Numbered from the stretch's first letter, positions 1 through 7,315 are shown. The stretch is 37,111 bases of DNA from Oscillospiraceae bacterium (GCA_017439555.1 JAFSIZ010000046.1:1-37111), one strand, 5' to 3'. Notes: generated by a model from the sequence alone, not told the origin. Numbers and translations are program-made.

Positions 1-16
1 AAAATTTATATATAAA

Positions 17-68
17 AAATCAATATCGAAATACAAATATTGATTTATTTACAAACCTGTGCTAAAAT
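17..68 (+). promoter_or_regulatory. Promoter with overlapping inverted repeat upstream of the first AraC gene
   Basis: A sigma-A type promoter is visible: -35 TTGATT at 40-45, a 17-base spacer and -10 TAAAAT at 63-68. A perfect 10-bp inverted repeat (AAATCAATAT at 17-26, ATATTGATTT at 37-46) covers the -35 box, so a dimeric regulator bound there would block RNA polymerase. That role is inferred from position only. The AraC gene starts at 111. Confidence 0.5.
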
Positions 69-110
69 CATTGCAAATGTGAATACTATTCAAGTAACGG
101 TGGTGACAAT

Positions 111-935
111 ATGTCTGTAGAAATAATCAAAGTCGGAAAATGGCAATCTCCGGTCAACAGAAACCTGAACCCAAAAGCGCATATCCACGAGGATTATTAT
201 CAGCTCATATTCACTCAGAATTCCGTAGGCAAGCTTGTCTTGGATGACAGAAGCTATCCGTTCAAACCGGAGCATCTCTATTTTACCGCGCCCGGAGTTC
301 AGCACACGTGTGCAAACAAGAAAACGACGCAGTATATCATCTTCTATTTTAAAATTCTCAACCGTGAGCTTGCCGAAACAGTAGATTCTCTTCCGCCAGA
401 GCTTGCCCCGCGCGACCTCATGTCCTGCAAGCAGATGCTCAGCCAATCGGCATATGAATTTTCATCGGGAACAGAATTTGGTCGGCTTCGCGCAAATGCG
501 TATTTTGAACTGTTTTTGTCTGCTGCTCTCGATGGCGCGCCGATGTCCGTTTCAGCAACAGAACAGACAGCAGAAACAGTCAGCGCTATGAACGACAGAG
601 GAATAGACCACGCACTGAACTATATATACAACAATTTTTCAAATGAAATCTCCATCGACTATCTCGTTGAAATATCCCATTTCGAGCGCCGCCAGTTTTT
701 CCGTATTTTTAAGGAAAAATTCGGAACAACACCAAATAAATATATCATTGAGCTTCGGATGAACAAAGCAAAAGCATTGCTCACCAGCACGAATATGCCG
801 ATGGCAGAGATTGCAATATATTGCGGCTTCAAAACCGAACATTATTTCGGGCAGGCATTCAAAACGCGCGAAGGAATTTCGCCAAACGAATTCCGCAAAG
901 CTGCATCAAAAAGCAGCAAAGATATTATTTTCTGA
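111..935 (+). CDS. AraC-family transcriptional regulator (cupin + AraC HTH)
   Basis: This 274-residue protein has the standard two-domain plan of sugar-sensing AraC regulators. The N-terminal half (about 15-100) is a cupin-like ligand pocket with the HIHEDYYQLI and PGVQHTC motifs. The C-terminal 100 residues (about 168-268) form the double helix-turn-helix, ending in the family pattern CGFKTEHYFGQAFK followed by ISPNEFRK. The ATG at 111 follows a weak GGTGGTG ribosome site at 99-105. No metabolic gene follows on this strand, and a terminator and the convergent oxidoreductase gene lie downstream, so its targets may lie left of the window or be the neighbouring Gfo/Idh operon. The ligand cannot be told from sequence. 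Confidence 0.9.
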   Translation: MSVEIIKVGKWQSPVNRNLNPKAHIHEDYYQLIFTQNSVGKLVLDDRSYPFKPEHLYFTAPGVQHTCANKKTTQYIIFYFKILNRELAETVDSLPPELAPRDLMSCKQMLSQSAYEFSSGTEFGRLRANAYFELFLSAALDGAPMSVSATEQTAETVSAMNDRGIDHALNYIYNNFSNEISIDYLVEISHFERRQFFRIFKEKFGTTPNKYIIELRMNKAKALLTSTNMPMAEIAIYCGFKTEHYFGQAFKTREGISPNEFRKAASKSSKDIIF

Positions 936-947
936 TACGTTTCCAAG

Positions 948-1015
948 TTTAGTGTAACAGTTTCTTAACAAAATGTCTTTGCAAATTCGTGACACATTTT
1001 CCCGATTTAGTGACA
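948..1015. repeat. Short repeated TTTAGTG/GTGACA motifs, possible mobile-element end remnant
   Basis: Between the AraC gene and the following terminator, TTTAGTGTAACA (948-959) and TTTAGTGACA (1006-1015) recur, with a further GTGACA at 989-994 and a related AATGTC near 972-977. Spaced repeats of this kind occur at IS21-like element ends, but there is no transposase beside them and no matching second end is visible. The identity is a guess; the repetition is seen directly. Confidence 0.25.
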
Positions 1016-1036
1016 TCCATATTTTTCCGCAATTTA

Positions 1037-1090
1037 AAAAAAGCGCGCAACGAGGCTGTTTCCAAGCCTCATTGTACGCTTTTTATTTTT
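1037..1090. terminator. Bidirectional stem-loop terminator between convergent genes
   Basis: An interrupted stem pairs AAAAAAGCG (1037-1045), CAA (1048-1050) and GAGGCT (1052-1057) with AGCCTC (1065-1070), TTG (1072-1074) and CGCTTTTT (1077-1084), and is followed by a T-rich tail. The A run on the left gives a T tail on the minus strand, so it can end both the AraC transcript and the convergent oxidoreductase operon. Confidence 0.75.
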
Positions 1091-1149
1091 GTTATTCCAA
1101 ATATTGTTTTTTACATATCTCCTCGTCGGATTTTATCAACACAAACAGC

Positions 1150-2142
1150 TCAGAGCTGAGAATATCCTTCAAGCGCAAGCTCGACAGACCTTGCCCCCTG
1201 CTCGATTGATGCAAAGTCAGGAAGAGATGGATCGGAAAGGCGCTTTATGAAATATTCAAGCTCGTTATAATATCCGCCAAGACTTGAGATATTTCCTCCG
1301 ATATCGGAATCACCGTCAAAGCTCTTTGTCAATTCAACATTTTCTACACCGCCGTCTTTGTGGTAGATGCAGAACTTGCCTGTACCGGAATTGTATACAA
1401 CCGTTGCCTGTTCAAACTCGACAACATAAGCCATAGTGAGCCCGAATTCCTTAGGATAGTTCCAAGTACCCTCACACACTGCAACCGCACCGTCATATAC
1501 ATAAGTTGTCACGATATATTGAGTAAGCCCTTCTGCATTATTGATACCGCTTGCCTTTACGCTCTTCGGCTCACCCATAAGGTAACGCGCGAAATCTATA
1601 TCGTGAACGTGAAGATCAAGAGCCATACCTCCGCTCATATCAAAGCGATGCAGCCAGTTATCTGCAGCCCAATCGGGATATGAGGAAAGCCGTTTGAAGG
1701 TCGCAGTTCTGATCTTTCCGAACTTTTTGCTGTCTGCAAGCTCCTTGAGCCATACATATTCATCCCAGAAGCGGATAACCTGACCCACCTGAGCAATTCT
1801 GCCGCTTTTCTTTGAAGCCTCAACAATTCTCGCCGCCTCCTCAGCTGTGCGGCAAAGTGGCTTCTCAACGAATACGTTATAGCCGCTCTCCATAGCCTTG
1901 ATTACATACTCCGCATGGAGATATGTCGGAAGGCAAATATCCACAAAATCGAGCCCGGGATGCTTCAGAAGCTCGTCTGCACTTGTGTAGATTGCGGCAT
2001 TTGTTCCCTCAGCCAGCGCTTTTGCATTTTCTTCGCGCACATCTGCAATTGCCGCAATTTCAACCTTATCTCCAAGCGCTTTATAACAATTTGCGTGCAT
2101 ACCGCCCATAAAGCCTGCACCAATCAGACCAACCTTAAACAT
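1150..2142 (-). CDS. Gfo/Idh/MocA-family NAD(P)-dependent oxidoreductase
   Basis: A 330-residue cytoplasmic dehydrogenase of the glucose-fructose oxidoreductase / inositol dehydrogenase family. The N-terminal Rossmann fold carries GLIGAGFMGG (5-14); the family signature EKPL is at 93-96, with the catalytic Lys at 94. The segment GGMALDLHVHDIDFA (171-185) supplies the conserved Asp/His pair (Asp176, His180) of the catalytic site. Length is typical. The ATG has a GGGAGTGA ribosome site lying across the stop of the upstream epimerase gene, only 2 bp away, so the two are co-translated. Substrates in this family range from inositols to aldoses and glycosides, so the exact reaction is open. Confidence 0.92.
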   Translation of the reverse strand: MFKVGLIGAGFMGGMHANCYKALGDKVEIAAIADVREENAKALAEGTNAAIYTSADELLKHPGLDFVDICLPTYLHAEYVIKAMESGYNVFVEKPLCRTAEEAARIVEASKKSGRIAQVGQVIRFWDEYVWLKELADSKKFGKIRTATFKRLSSYPDWAADNWLHRFDMSGGMALDLHVHDIDFARYLMGEPKSVKASGINNAEGLTQYIVTTYVYDGAVAVCEGTWNYPKEFGLTMAYVVEFEQATVVYNSGTGKFCIYHKDGGVENVELTKSFDGDSDIGGNISSLGGYYNELEYFIKRLSDPSLPDFASIEQGARSVELALEGYSQL

Positions 2143-2144
2143 AA

Positions 2145-2984
2145 TTATTTCACTCCCAAAATATAGTCCATAGATTTTGATGTGTTATATAAAATTGCTT
2201 CCGGGAACTGTGCATACGGCGGAAGCATCTCAGCTGTAACCCAGCCGTCATATCCGATGTCTGCGAAAGCCTTCATAACCTCAATATAATCAACCTCACC
2301 GGAGAGAAGATCGACAAAGCAGTTCAGCCCACCCGGCTCACGCCTGTAATCCTTGAAGTGAACCTTTGTAATTCTGCTTCCGAGAATCTTTATCCAATGC
2401 TGCGGATATCCGCAATAGAGAACATTTCCGACATCAAAATATGAACCCACATACGGCGAGCCTATTTTGTCGATAAGATCGCGCATCTCAAGCGGAGAAA
2501 GAAGGAACTTGTTCCAGACATTCTCAACACCAAGCACAACCTTATATTTTTCCGCAACCGGCGCAAGCTCTGAAAGCGCACTTACACAGCGGTCATATGC
2601 GACATCATAGGGAATAACTTCGCTTCCCGGCTCAAAATCCACACCACAGGCACCCGGAACAACAAGAATGCTCTCCATTCCGAGATATGATGCAAGCTCA
2701 AGCTGTTTTTTCGTTGTTTCGATTGCAAAGCGGCGTGTTGCCTCGTCATCGGAAGTGTAGTTTTTCTTCCAATACATTCCGCTTGCCAAGCTATAGAGCT
2801 CAATGCCGTGTTTGGCTGCAAGAGCCTTTATCACTTCCATATCTTCCTTTGTGCTGTTCATATTGACAGGACCGTCTTCCGCAAGAGCAAGCTCAACCCC
2901 ATCAAAGCCCGCATCCTTGGCGAGAGCAAAAACGCGATCAAGCTCAGTCTCCGCAAATGACCAGATGCTGATACCTTTTTTCAT
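2145..2984 (-). CDS. Sugar phosphate isomerase/epimerase (xylose-isomerase-like TIM barrel)
   Basis: A 279-residue TIM-barrel protein of the AP-endonuclease-2/xylose-isomerase-like superfamily. The four metal-ligand positions expected for the family are visible: Glu154 (LGVENVWN), Asp184 (SYFDVGN), His209 (KVHFKDY) and Glu252 (VTAEM). Such enzymes isomerise or epimerise ketoses, act on inosose, or cleave keto-glycosides. It is the first gene of a two-gene unit with the Gfo/Idh dehydrogenase (2-bp gap) and is divergent from an AraC regulator. The start ATG has a GGGAGG site 9 bases upstream. The motif layout resembles L-ribulose-5-phosphate 3-epimerases and hydroxypyruvate isomerases, but sequence alone does not choose between them. 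Confidence 0.9.
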   Translation of the reverse strand: MKKGISIWSFAETELDRVFALAKDAGFDGVELALAEDGPVNMNSTKEDMEVIKALAAKHGIELYSLASGMYWKKNYTSDDEATRRFAIETTKKQLELASYLGMESILVVPGACGVDFEPGSEVIPYDVAYDRCVSALSELAPVAEKYKVVLGVENVWNKFLLSPLEMRDLIDKIGSPYVGSYFDVGNVLYCGYPQHWIKILGSRITKVHFKDYRREPGGLNCFVDLLSGEVDYIEVMKAFADIGYDGWVTAEMLPPYAQFPEAILYNTSKSMDYILGVK

Positions 2985-3018
2985 AAATGTGTTCCTCCCT
3001 TGTGGTTTTCTTTCTTTT

Positions 3019-3033
3019 ATGTTACAATAACAT
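3019..3033. promoter_or_regulatory. Palindromic operator candidate between divergent epimerase and AraC genes
   Basis: ATGTTA-CAA-TAACAT is a perfect 6-bp inverted repeat in the 111-bp gap between the divergent SIM/Gfo operon (starts 2984, minus) and the AraC gene (starts 3096, plus). Its place in the shared control region suggests an operator, though AraC proteins more often use direct repeats. I found no confident promoter boxes in this gap. Confidence 0.35.
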
Positions 3034-3095
3034 CAATATAAACAGAATACATTTTTTTGTTCTAAAAGTTCATTTTTGTAAACAAGGAGTTTTTT

Positions 3096-3962
3096 ATGAA
3101 ACCACAATATGTAAAACATAGAATTGCAAATCTGATAAGCATAAACAAAATCGTCACCATTCACTATTACGAGTTTGGCCGCGGCTTTTCCTTCGGCGGC
3201 GAGGTCCATAATTTCTGGGAAATGGTATATGTCGACAGAGGTCGCGTGAGCATAACTGCGGATAACCGCAGCTTCTGCCTCGAGCAGGGCGAGGTTGCAT
3301 TCCACAAGCCGAATGAATTCCATTCGATCCGCACTGCAGACACCGCCGCCGATGTGTTTGTCATAACCTTTGTCTGTTCTTCTGCGGCTATGGATTTCTT
3401 CAAAAAAAGAGTTGCCAAGGTTCCGAAAAAGCTCCGTGAAAACATTTCGTCGATAATCGAGGAAAGCTCAGCCACCTTCAACCTCATGCCGATAACAGGC
3501 GTTGAGCTTGAGCTTAAGGAGGATGCTCCCGTCGGCGGTCAGCAGCTGATACGCCTCCATCTTGAAGAGCTTCTTATAATGCTTTTAAGATCAGGAAGCA
3601 GCGAGAAAAACACGGCACTCTTCCCGACCAAGGAAAGTATGGAAAGCCATCTCGTCTCACGCGCAAAGGAAATTCTGCAAAACGGCATCTACAGCCGTAT
3701 GACCGTCGATGAGGTCTGCCGCAGGCTGAATTATTCCCGCGCATATCTTTCAAAGATTTTCAAAGCCTCGACAGGAAAAACCATCCTCGAATATCTCTTA
3801 AGCCTGAAAATCAAGGAGGCAAAGCGTCTTATTCGCGAAGACAGCATCAACTTTACGCAGATATCCGATAAGCTCGCCTTCGACAACCCTCAATATTTCT
3901 CAAGAGTCTTCAAGCGAATAACCAATTTCACACCGAGCCAATACAAAAACTCTGTGCTGTGA
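3096..3962 (+). CDS. AraC-family transcriptional regulator, divergent from SIM/Gfo operon
   Basis: A 288-residue AraC regulator. The N-terminal cupin (about 15-95) carries VHNFWEMVYVDRG and the HKPNEFHSI motif that shapes the ligand pocket. The C-terminal domain (about 188-286) has the two helix-turn-helices, with YSRAYLSKIFK and FDNPQYFSRVFKR followed by TPSQYK. The start ATG at 3096 has an AGGAG site at 3085-3089. It is divergently arranged with the TIM-barrel epimerase and Gfo/Idh dehydrogenase genes, the classic layout for a local activator, so control of those two genes is a reasonable inference. The inducing sugar is unknown. Confidence 0.92.
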   Translation: MKPQYVKHRIANLISINKIVTIHYYEFGRGFSFGGEVHNFWEMVYVDRGRVSITADNRSFCLEQGEVAFHKPNEFHSIRTADTAADVFVITFVCSSAAMDFFKKRVAKVPKKLRENISSIIEESSATFNLMPITGVELELKEDAPVGGQQLIRLHLEELLIMLLRSGSSEKNTALFPTKESMESHLVSRAKEILQNGIYSRMTVDEVCRRLNYSRAYLSKIFKASTGKTILEYLLSLKIKEAKRLIREDSINFTQISDKLAFDNPQYFSRVFKRITNFTPSQYKNSVL

Positions 3963-3971
3963 TGTTTCTTC

Positions 3972-4000
3972 TTGCTTTTCGCTCCCTGCTGATATATAAT
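3972..4000 (+). promoter_or_regulatory. Sigma-A promoter for the DMT transporter gene
   Basis: -35 TTGCTT (3972-3977), a 17-base spacer and a consensus -10 TATAAT (3995-4000). It lies in the short gap after the AraC stop and 32 bp before the transporter ATG at 4033, so the transporter has its own promoter even though it is collinear with the regulator. Confidence 0.65.
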
Positions 4001-4032
4001 TATATGGCTTGTTTCAAAGGAGAATATTTATT

Positions 4033-4911
4033 ATGAATAAAAATTATTTCTACATAATACTCGCCGCCGTTTTCTGGGGTACATTGGGAGTTTTCGCAAC
4101 CGAACTCAACAATATCGGGCTCAATTCATTCCAGGTTTCGCTCCTGCGCGCACTCTTCTCTGTGCTTTTCATAACTGTTGTCATTCTGTTCCGCGACAAA
4201 AAGCTGTTCAGGATAAATCCGCGCGATCTGTGGATGTTTTTCGGAACAGGTATCATCAGCTATTTTCTCGTAAATATATGCAACTTCACCGCCATAAATA
4301 TGATCGGAATCGCGGCTGCCTCCATCCTGCTCTATACAGCTCCGATTTTCGTCACAATAATGTCCTGCATCCTCTTCAAAGATAAAATGACGAAGAAAAA
4401 AGCGTTATGCCTTGTTCTTGCAGTCGCCGGTTGCGCCCTCGTTTCCGGGCTCGCATCAGGCAGCAGCATGAATATATCGGCGGCAGGAATCCTCATCGGG
4501 CTCGGCAGTGGGCTTACATATGCGCTATACAGCATTTTCAGCACATATGCGCTCCGCAAATACGATTCTCTCACTGTCACCTTCTACACATTCCTCTTCG
4601 GCACTATTGCAACATTCCTGACAGGAAACCCCATCGCTACCTTCAGTATGATTGCATCCCCCTCAGGCTTCCTGCTCGCACTCGGGCTCGGAATCATCGC
4701 AGGAGCTGTGCCCTATTTTCTCTATACAATCGGTCTGTCAAAGGTAAATCCGTCACACGCGGCTGTTATTGCAACTGTTGAGCCTGTTATAGCGACACTT
4801 ATCGGAATATTCTTCTATGAAGAGCCCGGAGATATTTTCAGAATCATAGGAATAGCACTTATAATTGCAGCTTCGCTTTTGCTCAATTCCAAGTCAAAAA
4901 ACGAGAGTTAA
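4033..4911 (+). CDS. EamA/DMT-superfamily transporter
   Basis: A 292-residue integral membrane protein with about ten hydrophobic helices arranged as two EamA repeats (about 4-140 and 150-290), the drug/metabolite-transporter plan. The first repeat begins FYIILAAVFWGTLGVF, and the second ends with a conserved NPSHAAVIATVEPVIATLIG segment. Family members export or import amino acids, nucleotide precursors or sugars; no substrate can be assigned. The ATG at 4033 is preferred because AAAGGAG at 4016-4022 sits 10 bases before it. The longer reading from TTG at 4009 would put that ribosome site inside the gene. Confidence 0.9.
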   Translation: MNKNYFYIILAAVFWGTLGVFATELNNIGLNSFQVSLLRALFSVLFITVVILFRDKKLFRINPRDLWMFFGTGIISYFLVNICNFTAINMIGIAAASILLYTAPIFVTIMSCILFKDKMTKKKALCLVLAVAGCALVSGLASGSSMNISAAGILIGLGSGLTYALYSIFSTYALRKYDSLTVTFYTFLFGTIATFLTGNPIATFSMIASPSGFLLALGLGIIAGAVPYFLYTIGLSKVNPSHAAVIATVEPVIATLIGIFFYEEPGDIFRIIGIALIIAASLLLNSKSKNES

Positions 4912-4931
4912 AACTTTTTTGTGAATAACAG

Positions 4932-4960
4932 TTGAAATTTCAGAAAAACTATTGTATAAT
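4932..4960 (+). promoter_or_regulatory. Strong sigma-A promoter upstream of the tRNA-Ser region
   Basis: TTGAAA (4932-4937), an exact 17-base spacer and a consensus TATAAT (4955-4960). Transcription should begin near 4967, about 180 bases before the mature tRNA-Ser. That is an unusually long leader for a single tRNA and would include the tRNA-like element at 4990-5098. I see no good promoter nearer the tRNA. Confidence 0.75.
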
Positions 4961-4989
4961 ATTTTTTAGTTATTCTCAAAGTCGAACAG

Positions 4990-5098
4990 ACGGAGAGGTA
5001 TCGAGCTGAGCGAGTGGCCGCGGTCGGAATTCCCAAACGTCAGTGCTGAAAATTTCGGGCACCGCAACAGGACATAACGGGGCTGCCCCGTTTCGATA
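4990..5098 (+). ncRNA. Interrupted tRNA-Ser 5'-half duplicate / candidate structured RNA
   Basis: Two blocks of the downstream tRNA-Ser recur here in the same order: 15 bases at 4990-5004 match 5146-5160, and 13 bases at 5073-5085 match 5167-5179. In the real tRNA they are 6 bases apart; here 68 bases intervene. The insert can pair GCGGT (5020-5024) with ACCGC (5061-5065) and GGAATT (5026-5031) with AATTTC (5051-5056, one G-U). TATCGA (4999-5004) can pair with TCGATA (5093-5098), and a 7-bp hairpin forms at 5076-5092. It lies just behind a strong promoter. It may be a broken tRNA copy, or a small RNA or leader built from one; it is not a functional tRNA because the 3' half is missing. Confidence 0.35.
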
Positions 5099-5147
5099 TG
5101 ATAATTTAATATTTGCGTTAATGCTCTTTTGAGCTTAACATATACAC

Positions 5148-5236
5148 GGAGAGGTATCGAAGTGGTCATAACGGGGCTGACTCGAAATCAGTTTGCGCGA
5201 AAGCGCACGCGGGTTCGAATCCCGCCCTCTCCGCCA
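5148..5236 (+). tRNA. tRNA-Ser (anticodon CGA)
   Basis: Acceptor stem GGAGAGG (5148-5154) pairs with CCTCTCC (5226-5232), followed by discriminator G and an encoded CCA (5234-5236). The anticodon arm is GCTGA-CTCGAAA-TCAGT, giving anticodon CGA for the UCG codon. The long variable arm (GCG-CGAAA-GCG type) is the hallmark of a class II tRNA such as Ser. The T arm GCGGGTTCGAATCCCGC is intact. A terminator follows at once, and the only strong promoter visible is at 4932-4960. Confidence 0.96.
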
Positions 5237-5240
5237 ACAG

Positions 5241-5273
5241 AAAAACACACCGGCCGAAGGTTGGTGTGTTTTT
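5241..5273 (+). terminator. Terminator of the tRNA-Ser transcript
   Basis: An 11-bp perfect stem, AAAAACACACC (5241-5251) with GGTGTGTTTTT (5263-5273), encloses an 11-base loop and ends in a T run. It begins 5 bases after the tRNA CCA end. Confidence 0.85.
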
Positions 5274-5310
5274 CGCAACATTGATTTTGGCCGAAAGGAG
5301 GCGAAGCCCA

Positions 5311-6144
5311 TTGAACTTGACTATGTATTCTCTTTTTACCGAAGCAGTTATGGAAGCAGGTTTTTCCGGCGCATCAAAAAAAGCACTCAGCCTCGGCTTC
5401 TCCTCTGCAGAGTTTCTTATAAACGCCATTGAGCCGCCGGCGAAACCGTTATTCAGCTCTGTTGAAGACGCGAAAGAAGCAGGAAGAATCTTCAAACAGC
5501 AAGGACTCAGCCTTGCGTGCTACTCAGTATTTGCAAATTTATATAAAAGCCCATGGACAGTTGAAGAGCTTCAGCGCCACGTTGAATATGCCGCAGCGAT
5601 CGGCTCTCCATATCTCCACCACACCTCACTTCCCTGGTTTGAATCACCCCATAATCTTCCCGACTATGATGAGGCTATAGAGATTGCCATAGACGCAGCA
5701 GAAGAGGTCGCGAAACACGCGGCAAAATTCGGCGTAACCTGTATATACGAAGATCAGGGTTTCTTCATAAACGGCATTGAGGGCTATCGCACATTCTACA
5801 GCGAAATGAAAAGGCGTTGCAGCAATGTCGCTGTGTGCGGCGATGCAGGCAACTCGCTGTTCGCAGATCTTCCGGGCGCAGAATTCTTTGAGGAATTCTC
5901 AGACGATATCGTTCACGTACATATAAAAGACTATTTCAGAAAAGAATCTCCGACCTGCCCCGGAGATGGCTGGTTTGAAACGCGCAGCGGCGCATGGCTT
6001 CATGATGCACCAATCGGCGAAGGAATCGCAGACATAGATGCGTGTATGGCCATTCTGAAAAAATCAGGCTATCGCGGCGCTGTCGCTATCGAGACCGAAT
6101 ATATCGAAGGCGCTGTACGCTATATGAAAAAATATGATTTTTGA
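5311..6144 (+). CDS. Sugar phosphate isomerase/epimerase (TIM barrel), second copy
   Basis: A 277-residue xylose-isomerase-like TIM-barrel protein, only distantly like the one at 2145-2984. Metal ligands appear at Glu147 (CIYEDQG), Asp178 (VCGDAGNS), His204 (VHVHIKDY) and Glu261 (VAIETEY). The start is TTG at 5311, 9 bases after a strong AAAGGAGG site (5294-5301). The next ATG at 5323 is too far from it, and a GTG at 5266 would lie in the tRNA terminator. The gene converges on the Gfo/Idh gene at 6189-7232, with a shared terminator between them, so the pair repeats the dehydrogenase-plus-TIM-barrel combination seen at 1150-2984. Substrate is unknown. Confidence 0.88.
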   Translation: MNLTMYSLFTEAVMEAGFSGASKKALSLGFSSAEFLINAIEPPAKPLFSSVEDAKEAGRIFKQQGLSLACYSVFANLYKSPWTVEELQRHVEYAAAIGSPYLHHTSLPWFESPHNLPDYDEAIEIAIDAAEEVAKHAAKFGVTCIYEDQGFFINGIEGYRTFYSEMKRRCSNVAVCGDAGNSLFADLPGAEFFEEFSDDIVHVHIKDYFRKESPTCPGDGWFETRSGAWLHDAPIGEGIADIDACMAILKKSGYRGAVAIETEYIEGAVRYMKKYDF

Positions 6145-6147
6145 CAG

Positions 6148-6184
6148 AAGACCTCCGTTCCTGTTTCGGAACGGAGGTCTTTTA
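6148..6184. terminator. Bidirectional terminator between convergent SIM and Gfo/Idh genes
   Basis: A perfect 14-bp stem (AAGACCTCCGTTCC at 6148-6161 with its complement at 6168-6181) and a 6-base loop, T-rich on the plus side and A-rich on the left. It starts 3 bases after the stop codon of the TIM-barrel gene and ends just before the stop of the oppositely oriented dehydrogenase gene. Confidence 0.88.
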
Positions 6185-6188
6185 ATAT

Positions 6189-7232
6189 TTATTCTTCAAT
6201 ACCCAGACCGCGAAGATCAGCCATAACTCCGAATTTTTCCGCATCATACATCTTCCAGATGACACGAAGACTCTGAAGCGAAGAGCGCCCGTCAGTAAGC
6301 GGCTTTTTGCCGTTTATAACGCAATCTATAAAATGCGCAACCTCGTGCTGTGTTTCCTTGTTTGCATCTCCATCGCGTGTCCAGAGCACCTTATATGCAT
6401 CCGGCTGAACGTCCACCTGACCCGGAACGTGCTCACAGAGCGAATCATAGAGGAGAACCTCACCCTTCCTGAAATCAAATTCAAGAAGTCCCTTCTCGGT
6501 TATTATCTGGAAATCGCAACCCATACGAGTTCCTCTCGAGCCCCAGGTCGCGCCGTGATATCCAAGTGCTCCGTTTTCAAACTTCATCGTGACAACGCTC
6601 GTGCCTTCGCGGAGCATCCAAGGCGTTCCGACATTCGTTCCGAGATGGCTTCCGCAGACAGGATTGCCGCAGAACCAAAGGAGAATATCTATATAATGAC
6701 AGCCGTGACTGAAAAGCTGTCCGCCGCCTATGCAGCCTGTACCTGCCCAATGCTGGTCATCATATACTGTGAGCTGTTCTGTCCATATTGACATCTGCAT
6801 AATCTTCCCGAATTTGCCGCTGTCCACAAGCTCTTTGAGCTTTCTCACACCCTGCCAATAACGCACAGGATAAGCGCACATAAGCGTAACCCCGTTTTCC
6901 TCGCAAGCCTCGATAAGCCTTACACACTCTTCCTCTGTATTGCACAGCGGCTTTTCCATAAGAATATGCTTTTTTGCTCTTGCAAAAAACATACCGCAGG
7001 AAAAATGCAGATGATGCGGCAGAACCACAAGCACTGCGTCAACATAATCGACCATAGTTCTGTAATCTGTCGTTATATATGGGCTTGAAAGAACAGAAGC
7101 AACATTCTTTGCCTTTTCCTCATCAACGTCGCAAACAGCAGTTATATCGACGTTATCGAGCATCTGAATCCCTGCGGCGTGATTTCTCATCATTCCTCCG
7201 CAGCCAATAAGACCAAGCCTTAATTTTTTCAT
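6189..7232 (-). CDS. Gfo/Idh/MocA-family oxidoreductase, second copy
   Basis: A 347-residue NAD(P)-dependent dehydrogenase. The Rossmann motif is GLIGCGGMMRNH (7-18), the EKPL signature is at 94-97 with catalytic Lys95, and GGGQLFSHGCHYID (169-182) gives the conserved His179 and Asp182 of the active site. Translation starts at 7232 behind a GGGAGGAG site. It is divergent from an AraC gene, as is the first module, and convergent with a TIM-barrel epimerase, so three-gene modules of the same enzyme types occur twice within 7 kb. The sequence is clearly diverged from the first copy, so the substrates probably differ. The reaction, whether on an inositol, aldose or glycoside, cannot be named from sequence. 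Confidence 0.92.
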   Translation of the reverse strand: MKKLRLGLIGCGGMMRNHAAGIQMLDNVDITAVCDVDEEKAKNVASVLSSPYITTDYRTMVDYVDAVLVVLPHHLHFSCGMFFARAKKHILMEKPLCNTEEECVRLIEACEENGVTLMCAYPVRYWQGVRKLKELVDSGKFGKIMQMSIWTEQLTVYDDQHWAGTGCIGGGQLFSHGCHYIDILLWFCGNPVCGSHLGTNVGTPWMLREGTSVVTMKFENGALGYHGATWGSRGTRMGCDFQIITEKGLLEFDFRKGEVLLYDSLCEHVPGQVDVQPDAYKVLWTRDGDANKETQHEVAHFIDCVINGKKPLTDGRSSLQSLRVIWKMYDAEKFGVMADLRGLGIEE

Positions 7233-7269
7233 TATTAACTCCTCCCTTTACTTTATACAAAAATTGTGT

Positions 7270-7315
7270 TACTATCAATAGTATAAAAGTATAAAATCAA
7301 AATGTATTTAGACAA
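7270..7315 (-). promoter_or_regulatory. Promoter and palindrome between divergent Gfo/Idh and AraC genes
   Basis: On the minus strand a promoter for the dehydrogenase is likely: -35 TTGTCT (7310-7315), a 16-base spacer and -10 TATACT (7288-7293). Next to it lie a perfect palindrome TACTAT-CA-ATAGTA (7270-7283) and a tandem AGTATAAA repeat (7280-7287, 7288-7295) that overlaps the -10. These are good candidates for the binding site of the adjacent AraC regulator. Confidence 0.45.

Noticed and set aside
90..446. Minus-strand reading frame of 118 codons across the first AraC gene
   Set aside because: It lies antisense to a gene with full AraC domains, has no ribosome site, and its product shows no recognisable features.
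4966..5169. Minus-strand frame of 67 codons over the tRNA-Ser region
   Set aside because: It crosses the tRNA 5' end and the tRNA-like duplicate; the repeated SIPLR in its translation is only the duplicated tRNA sequence.
5266..5310. Upstream GTG start for the second TIM-barrel gene
   Set aside because: It lies in the tRNA terminator stem and has no ribosome site, whereas TTG 5311 follows AAAGGAGG at the right distance.
6333..6791. Plus-strand frame of 152 codons opposite the second Gfo/Idh gene
   Set aside because: It is antisense to a gene with all catalytic motifs; Cys- and His-rich composition marks it as a shadow of the complementary codons.
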